Assembly (NCBI GenBank): GCA_963383645.1
Contig: OY726560.1
Span: 88,260,093 to 88,324,092, forward strand
DNA length: 64,000 nucleotides
Source of the DNA: Muscardinus avellanarius
Lineage: Eukaryota > Chordata > Mammalia > Rodentia > Gliridae
Reading direction: 5' to 3'
The notes below the pieces were generated by a model. It was not told the DNA's origin. It saw only the letters and a program-made list of their open reading frames with translations, and ran no database searches. Positions 11,862 through 22,704 of the stretch are shown in pieces (position 1 is the first letter of the stretch; every line of letters begins with the position of its first letter). Made by a program: the position numbers and the translations under genes.

Positions 11862-12292
11862 CATAAAGGACTCTATGCAGATGCTGGCGGTGCCCTCTCC
11901 AGGGCAGTAGATGGCTAAGCCCCTCCCCCAGCTGTTGTGGCCATTGACTGCTAAAGCGCCACGCATCCTTCTTCCACTGTGGTCAGTGGGTGTTGGGGTT
12001 GCCTAGCCCAGAGAGACGAGGGAAGTTACATCCCCCTCTGAATGTGGTCGATAGCCAGTGGCTTTCTCTTGCAGACTATTAGCTCCGCTTTCTCATGTGG
12101 CGTGAAGGCGGCAATCTGTGTGGCGCTGTCTCTGCTGCAAGGGCAGCCATGGACCTTCTCCTGCGTGGCTCCTCCCACCCCTCACCTGCTTTCCTTGCTC
12201 CCCTACAAGTTTCTACAGAGAACACTGCTTCAGTAAATCCCCACAAGAATCCCTGTTCCTAGCTCTGCATAGGGAAACTCTAAGATAGATAC
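11862..12292 (+). mobile_element. Probable ERVL LTR (LTR16/LTR33-like)
   Basis: The GC-richer body ends with 'CAGTAAATCCCCACAAGAAT', 'CCCTGTTCCTAGCTCTGC' and 'GGGAAACTCTAAGA', which resembles the 3' end of LTR16/LTR33-type ERVL LTRs. Family placement is from recalled motif order only. Confidence 0.4.
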
Positions 12293-12411
12293 AGAGAAAA
12301 AGAAGACACAGACTCTTTTAAAGAAATGCATATTCTAAGCTTGTAAGTAATTTAAACTAGAGCATATTTGGTTTAAATGAGATAATAAAGATAGTACTAT
12401 GTGTTTGTTTA

Positions 12412-12505
12412 GTTTTGTTTTTGGTACTGGCAGAGGCCTGCTCTTCTCCAATCTCAGTTTCTCAAGTCCTGGGATTACTGGTATGTGCCACCATGCCTGC
12501 TGCTA
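12412..12505 (-). mobile_element. B1-dID SINE relic, internally deleted
   Basis: 'TTTGGTACTGGCAGAGG' joins directly to 'AGTTTCTCAAGTCCTGGGAT' and 'GTGCCACCATGCCTG'. Only the tail edge and B1 start survive. Confidence 0.6.
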
Positions 12506-12509
12506 TGGT

Positions 12510-13410
12510 GGCTATGAAAAAATCTTCACTTAGATCGTGGAAAGGATGGGAAAAAATCTTTGAAGCAAGATAACTTGAGGTTTGTTTGAATATTGCCAGT
12601 AAGCCATTTTGTTTGGGGAGACATGGAAAGTTATGATGAGGCTATATTGAGATGTTCCTTGAAAGCTAGGAAAGAGTGTTGGTTCTGAATTTCAAAGGAA
12701 ATGGAGAGCCAGTGATTATTTTTGAGTATCACAGCGATTCTGTTGGAACTGTTTGTTGCAAAACATATCTGGCTGATTATGAAAGAATAAATGCTAGTAC
12801 TGGAAAACAGGAGCTGGGGAGACCAGGGAGAAAACTAATGGTCAAACGAGAAAAGTGATGCTGTCCCATGACGAGGGAGAGAGGAACAGAGGAGAGACAT
12901 TTTGGAAGTACAACTGATCAACTTGGCAAGGGGGTTGGAGGGCACAGTGACTCAAAGCTTTTGAGTCTGCCTAAAGGGTCACCTCTTAGTGCCTTTGAAG
13001 AACTGGGATTGTTTTATCGAAGGATGTTCACAGTACAAACCCCATTATAAACAAAAACACAGAGTTTTATCCCTTTTAAAAGCCTGCGCCAGTTTAATGG
13101 GGTGAGTTATATCTTGCTGTTATTTTCATCCATTCTGAAAATGATGAATAAAGGTGAACACATTACCAGTTTGTCTACTCTGTGTTGTAGACTCTGAGAG
13201 GTAAATATTCCTTCTACTGCTATGGAGTCATTCATGCTGTATGGATTTTGATTCTGTGTTATTAGGCCCATGATGACTTACGACAGAGTCCCAGTTAGAA
13301 TGTGTTCTGACTAAAAGCCACTAGAAAAGATGAGGCCCAAATGGAATTTTCTGGGCCCAGCAGGTTGCTGGCAATACTAAAGCCTTGCCTAAGAGTTATT
13401 TGGTCAGTCT
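12510..13410. other. Unique non-coding DNA
   Basis: Two 60-codon frames (12,676-12,858 and 12,868-13,050) have no recognisable domain. No transposon is recognised. Confidence 0.4.
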
Positions 13411-13414
13411 TATG

Positions 13415-13570
13415 GGAAGGCTTTGAGTCAGAAGACCTGGATTTGAATGCTGGTTCTACCAACACCTAGTTTTACACATTTGGACATGTAACTAGACTCT
13501 GGGGCCTCAGTTTCCAATTGGTAAGGTGGTACTTTCTTTAAAGGGTTGCTCTTCAAACAAACAGTTGAAA
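13415..13570 (+). repeat. MIR SINE relic
   Basis: 'GAGTCAGAAGACCTGGATTT' followed by 'GAATGCTGGTTCTACCA' and 'GGGGCCTCAGTTTCC' is the sense MIR core order. Confidence 0.75.
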
Positions 13571-13614
13571 TAATGGGAGTCATTTTTCTTTACAAAATGA
13601 ATCTTGGTGAATTT

Positions 13615-13735
13615 TATCCCTGTGGGCATTGAGTTCCTCAGGGGCAAAAACTATTTCTTCTCCCCAGTGTCTTTCCTGACACGTGGTAACTGTTCATTTA
13701 GGCTTGTCGCATGGATGGATGGGTGGATATTTTTT
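13615..13735 (+). repeat. L2 LINE 3' end relic
   Basis: 'TTGAGTTCCTCAGGGGCAAA', 'CCCCAGTGTCTTTCC', 'CACGTGGTAACTG' and 'GGATGGATGGGTGG' follow the sense L2 terminal order. Confidence 0.65.
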
Positions 13736-13837
13736 TCCCTTGAGTGATATTTATAAATAAGTCTGTATACTTCTTTTGCTTCCTTTGAGATAGGACCAGG
13801 AAAGGAAAAGTGTATTAGGAGTTTTTATGCTTTTATT

Positions 13838-13915
13838 GGTGCAATGTAATTATACACCATAGTGAGATTCAAAGTAATACAAACATACAGGCATACATCA
13901 CTTAGGAGCTCTTTG
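13838..13915 (-). mobile_element. L1 3' end fragment
   Basis: The plus strand reads TTTTATTGGTGCAATGTAAT then TATACACCATAGTGAGATTC, the reverse complement of the terminal L1 3' UTR seen in sense at 27.5 kb. Confidence 0.65.
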
Positions 13916-13929
13916 ATAGTAAAAACTAT

Positions 13930-14240
13930 TTTTTTCTCCATCTGTTATGGCTTTTCTTGGTGACATATATTTCATTTAGTATAGATAAAATTAGTTTACC
14001 CCTCTTTACATAACACTACATTATTTCTGATAGGCCTCTGAATTCTCTCCTCTGGATTCTATAACTATCATTTAAACAACAGTTTCTTGTTGAAGTAGTT
14101 TTGTAGCTGGCTCATGGGAAGACTGGAGTTGCATCTTTTATTTTACTTTTTGGAATTTCCTGAAAATGATAGAAAGATGGACAGTAACCTACTTCTTGGT
14201 ATTTTTTCTTTTTTAAATGGCTTGTTCAATTTATTCAAAA
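13930..14240. other. Unique DNA
   Basis: No recognisable feature. Confidence 0.4.
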
Positions 14241-14244
14241 TCAA

Positions 14245-14285
<41 letters not shown>

Positions 14286-14286
14286 C
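14245..14286. repeat. (TGTC)n microsatellite
   Basis: About ten TGTC units. The open frames crossing it are repeat-driven. Confidence 0.95.
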
Positions 14287-14889
14287 ATCTATCTATATAC
14301 TTGTGCTTCCAAATTTCCTTTCCTATCGTTTGGGAACAGATTTTGATGCTTGATAACATTTTTCTGAGTTCTGTAAGTATACTTGTCTTATGTTTTAGAT
14401 CAGACCATTTTCAACAGAATAACTTTCTACTTAGAGAATCTCCCCAGCCTTGTATCTACCTGCAGCAGGTAGACCAGACAAGTGTTGGACTTATTTCCAC
14501 TTTACAAGTGAAAAACTGTGAATCATAAAGATTTAACAAGTTGTCAAGTGGTCAAGTGAGTTCAGATTGGAAGTCACTTTTCTAGCTTCAACTGGGGACT
14601 TTTCCTAGGACTCCAGCGAACCTGTAACTATTATTGTGCCCATAAGCTCCTAAGACAGTGTCCAGTTCCTTGCGCATGCCGACATGGGGATACTGCCTGG
14701 CTCTCCTGTTTGGTTCTATGAGACCACAGAGCTACTGAATAGATCTTTCTGTGGCTCGAGTTTCTGTTACTCATAGGTATTAGCAGTGTGTCGTCTGCCT
14801 CAGTGTGCCATCTCTGAGCATGGCCCTCGCTTCCGCACACTGGTAGATTTGCTGATGTCCTTGTCTTTCCCGCGTTACACATCCTCCTA

Positions 14890-15145
14890 TCTATCTTAAA
14901 GTCTCACTACCCTCCAAGCCCTCTCTACTAAAGCTTTTCCTATCCCACAACTAGCATTTTAATTCTCTTCTTTGACTTTATAGCAATTTCCCTCACATTT
15001 CATATTACTTTTCACAGCCTGTATTGTGTGATGGTTCATTTTTGTGCATATTTTTTCTCACCAGTTGAATTTCTGTCTCTTCCACAGCCCTTATTTAAGT
15101 ACATAAACACCAACGAAGGGCTGATAAACATATGTTGATGGGAAG
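14890..15145 (+). repeat. L2 LINE relic
   Basis: 'CTTTTCCTATCCCACAAC', 'GCAATTTCCCTCACATTTC', a 'TTCTGTCTCTTCCACAGCCC' region and a final 'ATATGTTGATGGG' follow the sense L2 3' UTR order. Confidence 0.5.
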
Positions 15146-15149
15146 TTAA

Positions 15150-16425
15150 ATCTTCTGCCTGCAATAAAATTGCATTGCTAGTTTATATTTAAAGAGTTTC
15201 AAACTTAAACAAGCAGCAGGGAAATGGTCATATTTTATTTTTGTGATGTTCTGTCTTCTGACTTTTATTGCATTTGTTCTTGCGGCTATTGCTCACATGC
15301 ATGCTTTGTAATTCTATTTTTAAACATACCATAATTTCTGAAGGATTACTAATCTGTCTGAGGAATGTACCTATTACCAATAATAGAACCCTAAAAGTAT
15401 CTTTGGCTTGCTCAAGTCAGGATGAGAACCAAAGACCAGTCTCATCACCAAAAATTCACCCTGCAAGCACAGCTCACTGAGCTGCATAGGACTGCTAGCC
15501 TCCTCTTGGCAGAAACTGCAGACCAGCAGAGAGCTGGGGTTTGTGTCAAGGGTTTACTTGGGAAATTGTCAGAAAGATTGACTGACTTCTGCCTTAGATC
15601 AGTTTTGTGTCACTTTTTCAACTAAAAAAAAAAAAAAACTGTCACTTACATTGAGAGCGACTTCTCTTTTTTTAAGAAACTGAAGCTCTTGTGCAGTTGT
15701 GACTGTTGAGCGAAACTTTACTATTTAGTAAGGAGAGGTGGTCACTTTTAAGAAATAAATAGAACCAGAAGTGAAGGGACAGCTTCTCAGTGCATATACT
15801 GTGGATGCAGCTGTGAATATGCATGTTGCCCTGGATATGCAAAATTTTGCTTTTTTGAGTGCAAAACTTGAATCAAAGTAACTTTTAAAAATACAGCTTG
15901 GAAATTTTTTAGTCATCTTTATTACTATTTCTGTGTCAGTCTTAACTGAGAATCTGCTGTCATGTATTTTCTTTTGGGTAAGTTAAATCATTTCTGACTT
16001 CAGTTGCTGGAAACCAGGGCTCGGGGTAAAGTCAGTGTGGGAAGTGGCCACGCACGGGGAGGAGGGATCCTGCTCAGCGTTAATGTCTGCTTCTCTGGCT
16101 GCTGCCAGTATTCTCCAAAGGAAAGGAATTATCCTGATTAACTCTTAGCTACCCCCCTCTTTTCCTGTGTTAGTAGCTATAAGGGTTCCAAGAACAGCCC
16201 TTATTCACTACATCTCTAATTATACACCCAGATGAATGAGATGGAAAGAAAAGGATTCAGGTCCTTCCCACGATCACTTTTCACTCTGACCCTGAGTCTT
16301 CAAACAAGTTTCAGCCACTAACGTGGTTACCTGGCTTGGGTCTGCTTCTGGTCCTCGGAGACGCATGGGTGTGGTTTTCAGCCAGCCCTAGCGTGCTGGA
16401 TTGTACCCGGGTCCGCTCAGCGCTG
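15150..16425. other. Unique non-coding DNA
   Basis: Several 60-70 codon frames have no recognisable domain. A GC-richer island at 16,010-16,110 contains a few CpGs but is too short for a CpG-island promoter. Confidence 0.4.
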
Positions 16426-16429
16426 GGTA

Positions 16430-16758
16430 GCTGCTCCTACCACTTCCTCCCTTGTACGTCCTGCCCCATTTCTTCTACTCAGGATGACCCAAATGTCCAC
16501 GAGCCTCACCATGCACGCAGAGCACAGACCAGTGCACAGCACAGTTTGCACCTTCTCTGCTTCTTAAATTCTTATATAACTTTTAGGGCCTTTTCTATCA
16601 TTTGGTTGTTTTGTGTACTATCTTATAAATCCTACCTTCACAGACCCCAGTAAGAAGTAATTTCTCTCTTCAAATAAATTTACTATTCCTGCCTTCCATG
16701 ATAGTAGTTACAGGGTAGGCATTTTATTTAAACCATCTGTCTCCTAGAGTGTAAGCTA
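16430..16758 (+). repeat. Probable L2 LINE relic
   Basis: The stretch 'CACCTTCTCTGCTTCTTAAA', then a C/T-rich central part, then 'CTCCTAGAGTGTAAGCT', is consistent with sense L2. Diverged, so uncertain. Confidence 0.35.
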
Positions 16759-16935
16759 CCCCCAGCATTCTACCCCGAGCCCTTGTTAATTTTATTTTCT
16801 GTTTTAACACAGTCTTGCTCAGTTGCTGAGAGTCTAGCTATGTTTCTGAAGCGGCCTTGAACTTGTTATCCTCTTATCTCACCTAGGATAGGAAAGGCAT
16901 ATACCTACTTGGATTATAGGTATATGCTCAACTAT
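16759..16935 (-). mobile_element. B1-dID SINE, old
   Basis: Antisense 'CCCAGCATTCTACCCCGAGC', 'TTGCTCAGTTGCTGAGAG' and 'GGATTATAGGTATATGC'. Contains a small insertion near 16,890 and is strongly decayed. Confidence 0.7.
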
Positions 16936-16939
16936 AAGC

Positions 16940-19200
16940 TCTTAAAGGTGCTATTTCATATTCCTGGTGATATTTTCAGCTAAATGTCTTTTAGTGCAAT
17001 AGGGACCTAATGCTAGTTGAACATAAAAAAAATCTCGGTCTTTATTTTTCCTACCTCCCAAAGTTTCAATTGTCTAGGAAAAATAATCTAAATATATGTC
17101 ATTGTTTCTTCCACTAAAATAGATGTAATCTCTGACTATTAATACTTCAGTGGTAGAAAAAACAAACTCTGGAGTGTGTGCATGCATGAGCTTGAGAATA
17201 TGTAACGATGAAAGAATCCCATGGGACATTGTTGAACTGGTACACAATATGAACTATGTGATACTTGTTATTAGATATATGATAATTCAGAGATGGTAAC
17301 ACTGTTACGGTCTAGGGAAGTTGATGAAGGAACCAGGATGGTTACCAGTAAGGGAAGTACAGATTTTGAGGTCTCATATTGTGTACACTTCTGATTTTTC
17401 CAAAGTAGACCTGTACTAAAGCTCAGACAAACCCAGGCTCATTGTTACCAGTTGGCTATTGGACTGGGTGTTCTTAGAAAGATTGGCAGGGTTCTCAGTG
17501 CCATGTTGAGGAAGAGGGAAAGTCTGGGGAGCTCAGAAATGAGAGGAAAACCACTTGTGTCCATAGAGAATGAGAAGGGGACTTCACCGTGCAGAGGAGT
17601 CATGGGCTTTGGTCTCGGAAGATCTAGGAAGGAAGATGATCAGGTTCCGAGGCCTGAGGAGGGTAGGAAAGGCAATGCGGGAGGGGCCCGGTGCTGGGAC
17701 AGTGGGGTTTTTGCTCTCATAACTTTGGAATGCTCTGCCAGTGATAGCTCCAACATGTGTTGTTATTTTGTTGTTTTGGAAAACACTCCTAGGACTTTAT
17801 TTTATTCTCACAGCCTGCCTCAAAGAGAATAGGACAGTTATGTAGAAAGTGGCATTCCTGCTTTCCGTTTGTTTTTCTTCTGAACGCATTTTGTGACTTA
17901 GAATCACTGCAGAGGCACACGGATGCATGGAGGGCGGCAGAGTTTTAAACGGGCCTGAAAAAGCAACTGAAAACCCCTCCAGGAATGGAAAATTTTGGTT
18001 TCCTTAAGCTACCCATGACATATTTACTTTCAGATTTCTGTGTTTATGTGGAAGAGAGAAACAGAAAGATATTGTTTTGACTAGTGTTGGAGAACTGACG
18101 GAAGCTGTTTTCTGTCTGAGTTGTTTTTCTTTTCTGTAAAGTGTGTGGAAATATATTCCTTTGCTGGTTTGACCGTGCAGACACACACTGACCTGGCTGT
18201 CGTGGCTGAATTGCCAGCCGCCTCCAGCTTTTCTTGTAAACCATGTCCCCAGGCATCGACGGGACTGCCCAGGATTGAACTCAGTGAACAGACAAGTGTT
18301 TGGAATAAAATATCCTGAGTTCGGGCTCATTTCAGTCTCAACCTGGTGAAAGTCCAGGAATATGTGTGCAGATGAACGCTCTGCCCATGACGGTGCCTTC
18401 CCATTCTAGCCACAGAGACTGTATTCACTGCCCAATCCACTTTGGTGGCGTTGCAGTTATTAACATGATTGATAATAAATGAGAACTATTCTTAATAGTT
18501 GAAAAATAGCCCGAGTTTAATTTTTTGCTCATGTCTTATTTTCTTGGAATATGCGTTTTGCCATTTTCCTGAGAATAGTTAATTATCACAAAGAGCAGAT
18601 TGACGCTAATGAGGCATAAAAGCAATAAACAAATTAGTATACAGAATTTTTAAGGAGTGATGTTTCACTCTTCCTCTGTGCATTCTACAGGGACTGAGAG
18701 TTTCCTTACAACAATTGCCATTGCCCTCGGGTTCTCTCTGGATGTATCCAGGTGCAGTTTTTACAGAACTTGAAGATAGAGTGATTATTCAGACCTGTTC
18801 ATTTTCTTGGACTTAATTTCTTGAGGATGGCAGAAGCAGGTCTTGGCTCTCACGTTGTACTTTCTTGGTGGATAGTATCTTAAAAGCCAGCCTCTTTTAG
18901 TGTATTTTACAATAACTTTCTCCCAATAAATAGGGATGGTTGCACATGCCTTTCTGTAGTGAGTGCTTTGCAAAAGATGACTGGATTATTTCACATGGAG
19001 TAACTACTCATTTGGAATTGTTCACTGCCTGTGCAGATGTGAGGACAGTTTGCAATAGATTAAATAGCTATGCTTAGTGAAGACATTGTTGCAATTAGGT
19101 TGAAAAGAATGCAGAACATTTAAAAATATTATTTCTACAAAGATAACAAAGCTTATTCTAGAAGGACTTAAAGTGAATCTGTAGGGGTTCTGGATATTGC
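16940..19200. other. Unique non-coding DNA
   Basis: The 17,450-17,830 stretch is GC-richer and holds a 126-codon frame without recognisable domains. The 18,500-18,660 stretch is repeat-free with ATTAG/TTAATTA cores. No gene can be supported. Confidence 0.4.
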
Positions 19201-19206
19201 ATTTTG

Positions 19207-19208
<2 letters not shown>

Positions 19209-19239
<31 letters not shown>
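19209..19239. repeat. (TG)n microsatellite
   Basis: About 15 TG units. Confidence 0.95.
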
Positions 19240-19242
<3 letters not shown>

Positions 19243-19427
19243 GGAAGGAAGAGGGAGGCTCTTTAAGAAATGGAAAGAATGCCACAGAATAGGGAGGTGC
19301 TCATGTGTTATTTAAATAAATATTTCTAGCATTTTGAAGAAGGCTTATGGTTCTGATAGGACAGAATCCTTTATTCTTATATAACCAAAAAGAAGAAAAC
19401 ACAGTATGTGGATCGTTGTTCATACTG

Positions 19428-19605
19428 TCATGCACAGTGATGCATGCCTATAACCCTAGTCATTGAGAGACCGAGAAAAGAGGATTGCAGGTTCAAGGCC
19501 AGCCTCAGCAACTTAATGACACAGTATTTCAAAATAAAAAGATTAAAAAAAAGTCTGGGGTGTATCTCAGAGGTAGAATGTCATTGAGTTCAATCTCTAA
19601 TATAA
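19428..19605 (+). mobile_element. B1-dID SINE
   Basis: Sense copy with left half (GTGATGCATGCCTATAACCC, CAAGGCCAGCCTCAGCAAC), A-rich linker, ID half (GGGTGTATCTCAGAGGTAG) and A-rich tail. Old. Confidence 0.85.
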
Positions 19606-19721
19606 TAAAAATAAAAATAAAAAACCAAAAAACTAAATGTACAACTAAGTTAAAAAAAACTTTAGAGGTCTTAAAGAACCTAGAATTACTTATGGTGTTG
19701 AAAGCATATAAAGATATAAAA

Positions 19722-19925
19722 GAGCGGGGCATGGAGACTCACTTTTGTAATCCCAATACTTGGGAGGCTAAGACAAGAAGATTACAGGTTCAAAACCAGC
19801 CTCAGCAAATTAGTAACACTCTCAGAAACAGAGAAACACTCTGTTTCAAAACAAACAAATACATAAATATAAAGGGCTTGGGGTGTAGCTTGGAGGTAGA
19901 CTGCCCCTGGGTTCAACCCCTCACC
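19722..19925 (+). mobile_element. B1-dID SINE
   Basis: Sense copy 120 bp downstream of the previous one. It has a small duplication in the B1 end (CTCAGAAACAGAGAAACACT) and ends in a run of C. Confidence 0.85.
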
Positions 19926-20177
19926 CCCCCCCCCAAGGAAGTGACAAAGATTCCTTTATGGCCTCATAAAAAAGTCTCAGAATGGTCAAAGGAGCATTTG
20001 AAAAAAAGATTGTTCTATCCTGTTTCATAATCCACATGGAGTTTGTTCTTCCCATGCTGTTGTTCCATAGCACTTGAGCATCATGACTGAATATATATAT
20101 AGTTTATGGTACCCAGGAAATGAGGTTAGAAGAGGGAGTTTGCTTTAACTTTATATTAACACAATCCTGCTGTGCTA

Positions 20178-20530
20178 CTGTGTCAGTCAGGGTGGACCAG
20201 GCATTGCTGCAGAAACAAAACAACCTACAACTTCTTAGTATTTTTGTGATTTAACAAAGCACAGCTTTGTTTGCCATTCACTTTACATGTGACTGACAGG
20301 GAACCTGTGCTCAATATAGTCTCATAGAAATCCATGCTGATGGGCACTCCATCTATGTACATGTTTTCAAAGTCACCACTGAAGAAGGAATGATATGTTG
20401 CCACTTGATCTTAGTGATCTTCTGCCTTTAAGTGACAAGTGTCACATCTACACTCTTCTCACTGGCTAAAGGAAGTCACGAGGTCACACCCAATATCAGA
20501 AGCCGTCATGGAGGGCAACCCTACTGTGTT
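20178..20530 (-). mobile_element. Ancient LTR- or DNA-element-like repeat
   Basis: The 'GTCAGTCAGGGTGGACCAGG', 'TGCTGCAGAAACAAAACAAC', 'GTCACGAGGTCACACCC' order resembles a widespread eutherian antisense repeat. The family name cannot be fixed by eye. Confidence 0.35.
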
Positions 20531-20539
20531 TCCAGGAAG

Positions 20540-21120
20540 AAGAAAAGCAGAATAATTGTGAATTAGCTAACACCAATCAGACCTATCATAAATGATTAGA
20601 ATGATACTGTAATGGAAAGGGGTAGTGTAATTTGTTATTCTTATTAGAAAAGAAACTCAAAGCACACTACCTGATAATTAATGGTGTCATGATTTGAAAA
20701 AGGAATCCACAAATGCAAATTTTTAATAGTTGAAAAATAGAGCCTTTTCCTCAATCACAAACTCATATATACTAGTTGGATGATAAATTACAAGTGATTT
20801 ACAGCTACCATTTATGATGTTGCTAAATTATAGCTCTTGAAAGTTTTGTTGGAAACAGAAAGGAAAGCTGGTCTCCACAGAGGTCAGATATATTGTTTTT
20901 GTAGGAGGAGCAAGAACAGGTGTGGAAGTTTAAATGTTGAGAGACACAGTTTATGGGGGACAGCTGAGCTGAAGAGAAGCTGAAGGGCAACCGTGAGGCT
21001 CTCCAGGGTTTGTGCAGGGATGGAGGAGGCAGGGAGGGGAGGAATGGTGCATTCTTTCATTCATGGTAAGAGGTGCTGTAGCCAGGAAGGGATAGAAAAT
21101 GCACTCTTGCTTATAAAACT
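20540..21120. other. Unique DNA
   Basis: No gene or clear repeat. A purine-rich patch lies near 20,960-21,050. Confidence 0.4.
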
Positions 21121-21125
21121 TTCAT

Positions 21126-21239
21126 CCAGGTGAGGTGATGCATACCTGTAATCCCAGCACTTAGGAGGCTGAGACAGGAGGATCAAGGGTTTGCAGTCAG
21201 CCATAGCAATTTACTGAGGACCTCAACAACTAAGTGAGT
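21126..21239 (+). mobile_element. B1-dID SINE left half, split by the next SINE
   Basis: Sense B1 half (CCTGTAATCCCAGCACTTAG). Its matching ID half is probably the one at 21,461-21,518, so the intervening SINE is an insertion. Confidence 0.7.
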
Positions 21240-21440
21240 AATTCCAGCATTTGGGAGGCTGAGACTGGAGGATCGTGGTTTGTGGCCAGCCTTGGCTACT
21301 TAGTGAGGCCCCTTGCAACTCAGTGAGACCCGGTTTCAAAATAAAGAAAAAAAAATAGGTCTGGGGGTGTAGCTCGGAAGTAGAATGCCTCTGGGTTCCA
21401 TTCGCAGTACCGCAAAATAAATAAATAAATAAATAAAATT
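21240..21440 (+). mobile_element. B1-dID SINE with (AAAT)n tail, nested
   Basis: It lacks the first ~25 bases and starts at ATTCCAGCATTTGGGAGG. It then has a complete linker and ID half (GGGGGTGTAGCTCGGAAG) and an AAAT-repeat tail. Confidence 0.85.
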
Positions 21441-21460
21441 AAAAAAATTAAAAATAAAAT

Positions 21461-21518
21461 AGGGCTGGGGCTGTTGCTTGCAAGTAGAATGCCCCTGCCT
21501 TCAATCCCCAGCACCACA
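21461..21518 (+). mobile_element. ID half of the split SINE
   Basis: 'GGGCTGGGGCTGTTGCTTGC' and 'CCTTCAATCCCCAGCACC' form an ID-type right half without its own B1 half. It is best explained as the continuation of 21,126-21,239. Confidence 0.65.
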
Positions 21519-21755
21519 ATAATAAATAAATAAATTAGTTAATTAATTTTTCACTTATTAAAAGTCTCTTTCTTGTGTCCCTCTTTCTTCCTTCATCAGT
21601 CTATTCCTCTTTTTCTTTCAGCAACATAATATAAATTTATTAGCTTACCATTCTAGATTCTAAACACAGAATTGGCCATCCTTATCTAAAGTTTACTCTC
21701 TATTGGGTATGACTGTGATCAGAATATGCAGAAAATAAAATAAAAAATAAAACAA

Positions 21756-21770
21756 GGAAAAAGCACTTTA
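21756..21770. repeat. Target-site duplication, left copy
   Basis: GGAAAAAGCACTTTA is repeated exactly at 21,999-22,013 and flanks the SINE between them. Confidence 0.85.
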
Positions 21771-21773
21771 TTA

Positions 21774-21804
<31 letters not shown>

Positions 21805-21998
21805 TTTATTTTTGGTGGTACTGGGGTTCCTGGAAGCCCTTCTACCTCCGGGCTACACTCCCAGACCTATTTTTACATTTTCATTTTTGGAAACAGGGTC
21901 TCCTAAGCCAGCGCGCGCGGTTGGCTTCGAAACTGCGTGATCCTCCTGTCTCTGCCTCCCAAGCGCGGGGATTACAAACGTGCGCCACCACGCCCGGC
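21771..21998 (-). mobile_element. Short-form CpG-rich B1-dID SINE
   Basis: Antisense copy of the short subfamily (CTGGGGTTCCTGGAAGCCC, GTCTCCTAAGCCAGCGCGCG). It retains CpGs (AAGCGCGGGGATTACAAACG, CACCACGCCCGGC), has TTA/ATTT tail repeats and a perfect 15-bp TSD. One of the youngest insertions here. Confidence 0.95.
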
Positions 21999-22013
21999 GG
22001 AAAAAGCACTTTA
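21999..22013. repeat. Target-site duplication, right copy
   Basis: Exact copy of 21,756-21,770. Confidence 0.85.
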
Positions 22014-22189
22014 AGGAAAGTATTCAGAGAAGATTTCTCTGAAGATAGAACATTTGTGAAGAGAGAATAAAGGTGAGGAAGAGGGCCTTGGAAGTTTACG
22101 AAGTGCTTTCTAGACAGGAGGAATCGTAAGTGCTGAGGTCCCAGGATGGAGCCGTGTCACCTTGCTGTGTGGCGCTTGGTTTTTAGAGA

Positions 22190-22262
22190 TGAGCCCTTGC
22201 AGGGCCTGGCATGGATGTGGCCCACAAAAGTTGTTCACTGAATATTTGTGGAATGAATGAGT
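22190..22262 (+). repeat. L2-type 3' end relic
   Basis: 'GCAGGGCCTGGCATGGATG' followed by 'TCACTGAATATTTGTGGAAT' and GAATGAG is the usual sense L2 terminus. Confidence 0.6.
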
Positions 22263-22474
22263 ATAGACCCTATCAGCAGGGAATTCACATGGAATAAAGG
22301 ACGGATCCTTGGCTGAAAATAACTGCGTTTGGTAACAATCAAAATGTTCAGCATTGCTATGCACTGGCTGTAGTACTAAGGTCTTTTTGTAAATGATCTC
22401 TCTTATTTTAGACAGTGATACAGGAGACACATGCTATTTCTATCTTATAAACAGAAAATCAAGTGAGATCCTAC

Positions 22475-22700
22475 GGTACAGTGACTACGCATCTGGATTC
22501 TGAAGCCAGACTGCCTGAACGCCACTCACGGCTCTTGGCCTTGCCTGCTCTGTGACCTTAGCGTGCACTTCACTTCTCTCCCTGGTTTACCCATCAGTGA
22601 CAAAGTAGAACCATTTCAGGAGGTTGGTGTGAGAGTGTAAGAAGTAACACCTGCTAAGTGCCTAGAATAGTCCCTGGCTCTGGATGGCTCTTCTTATGAC
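22475..22700 (+). repeat. MIR SINE
   Basis: One of the best-preserved MIRs here: 'CTGGATTCTGAAGCCAGACT', 'GCTCTGTGACCTTAGCGTGC', 'GTTTACCCATCAGTGACAAA', 'GGTTGGTGTGAGAGTGTAAG', 'AAGTGCCTAGAATAGTCCCT'. Confidence 0.85.
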
Positions 22701-22704
22701 GACG

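Noticed and set aside
17452..17832. 126-codon frame in a GC-richer stretch
   Set aside because: No recognisable domain, few CpGs, no flanking splice-site pair that would make it an exon, and no support beyond length.
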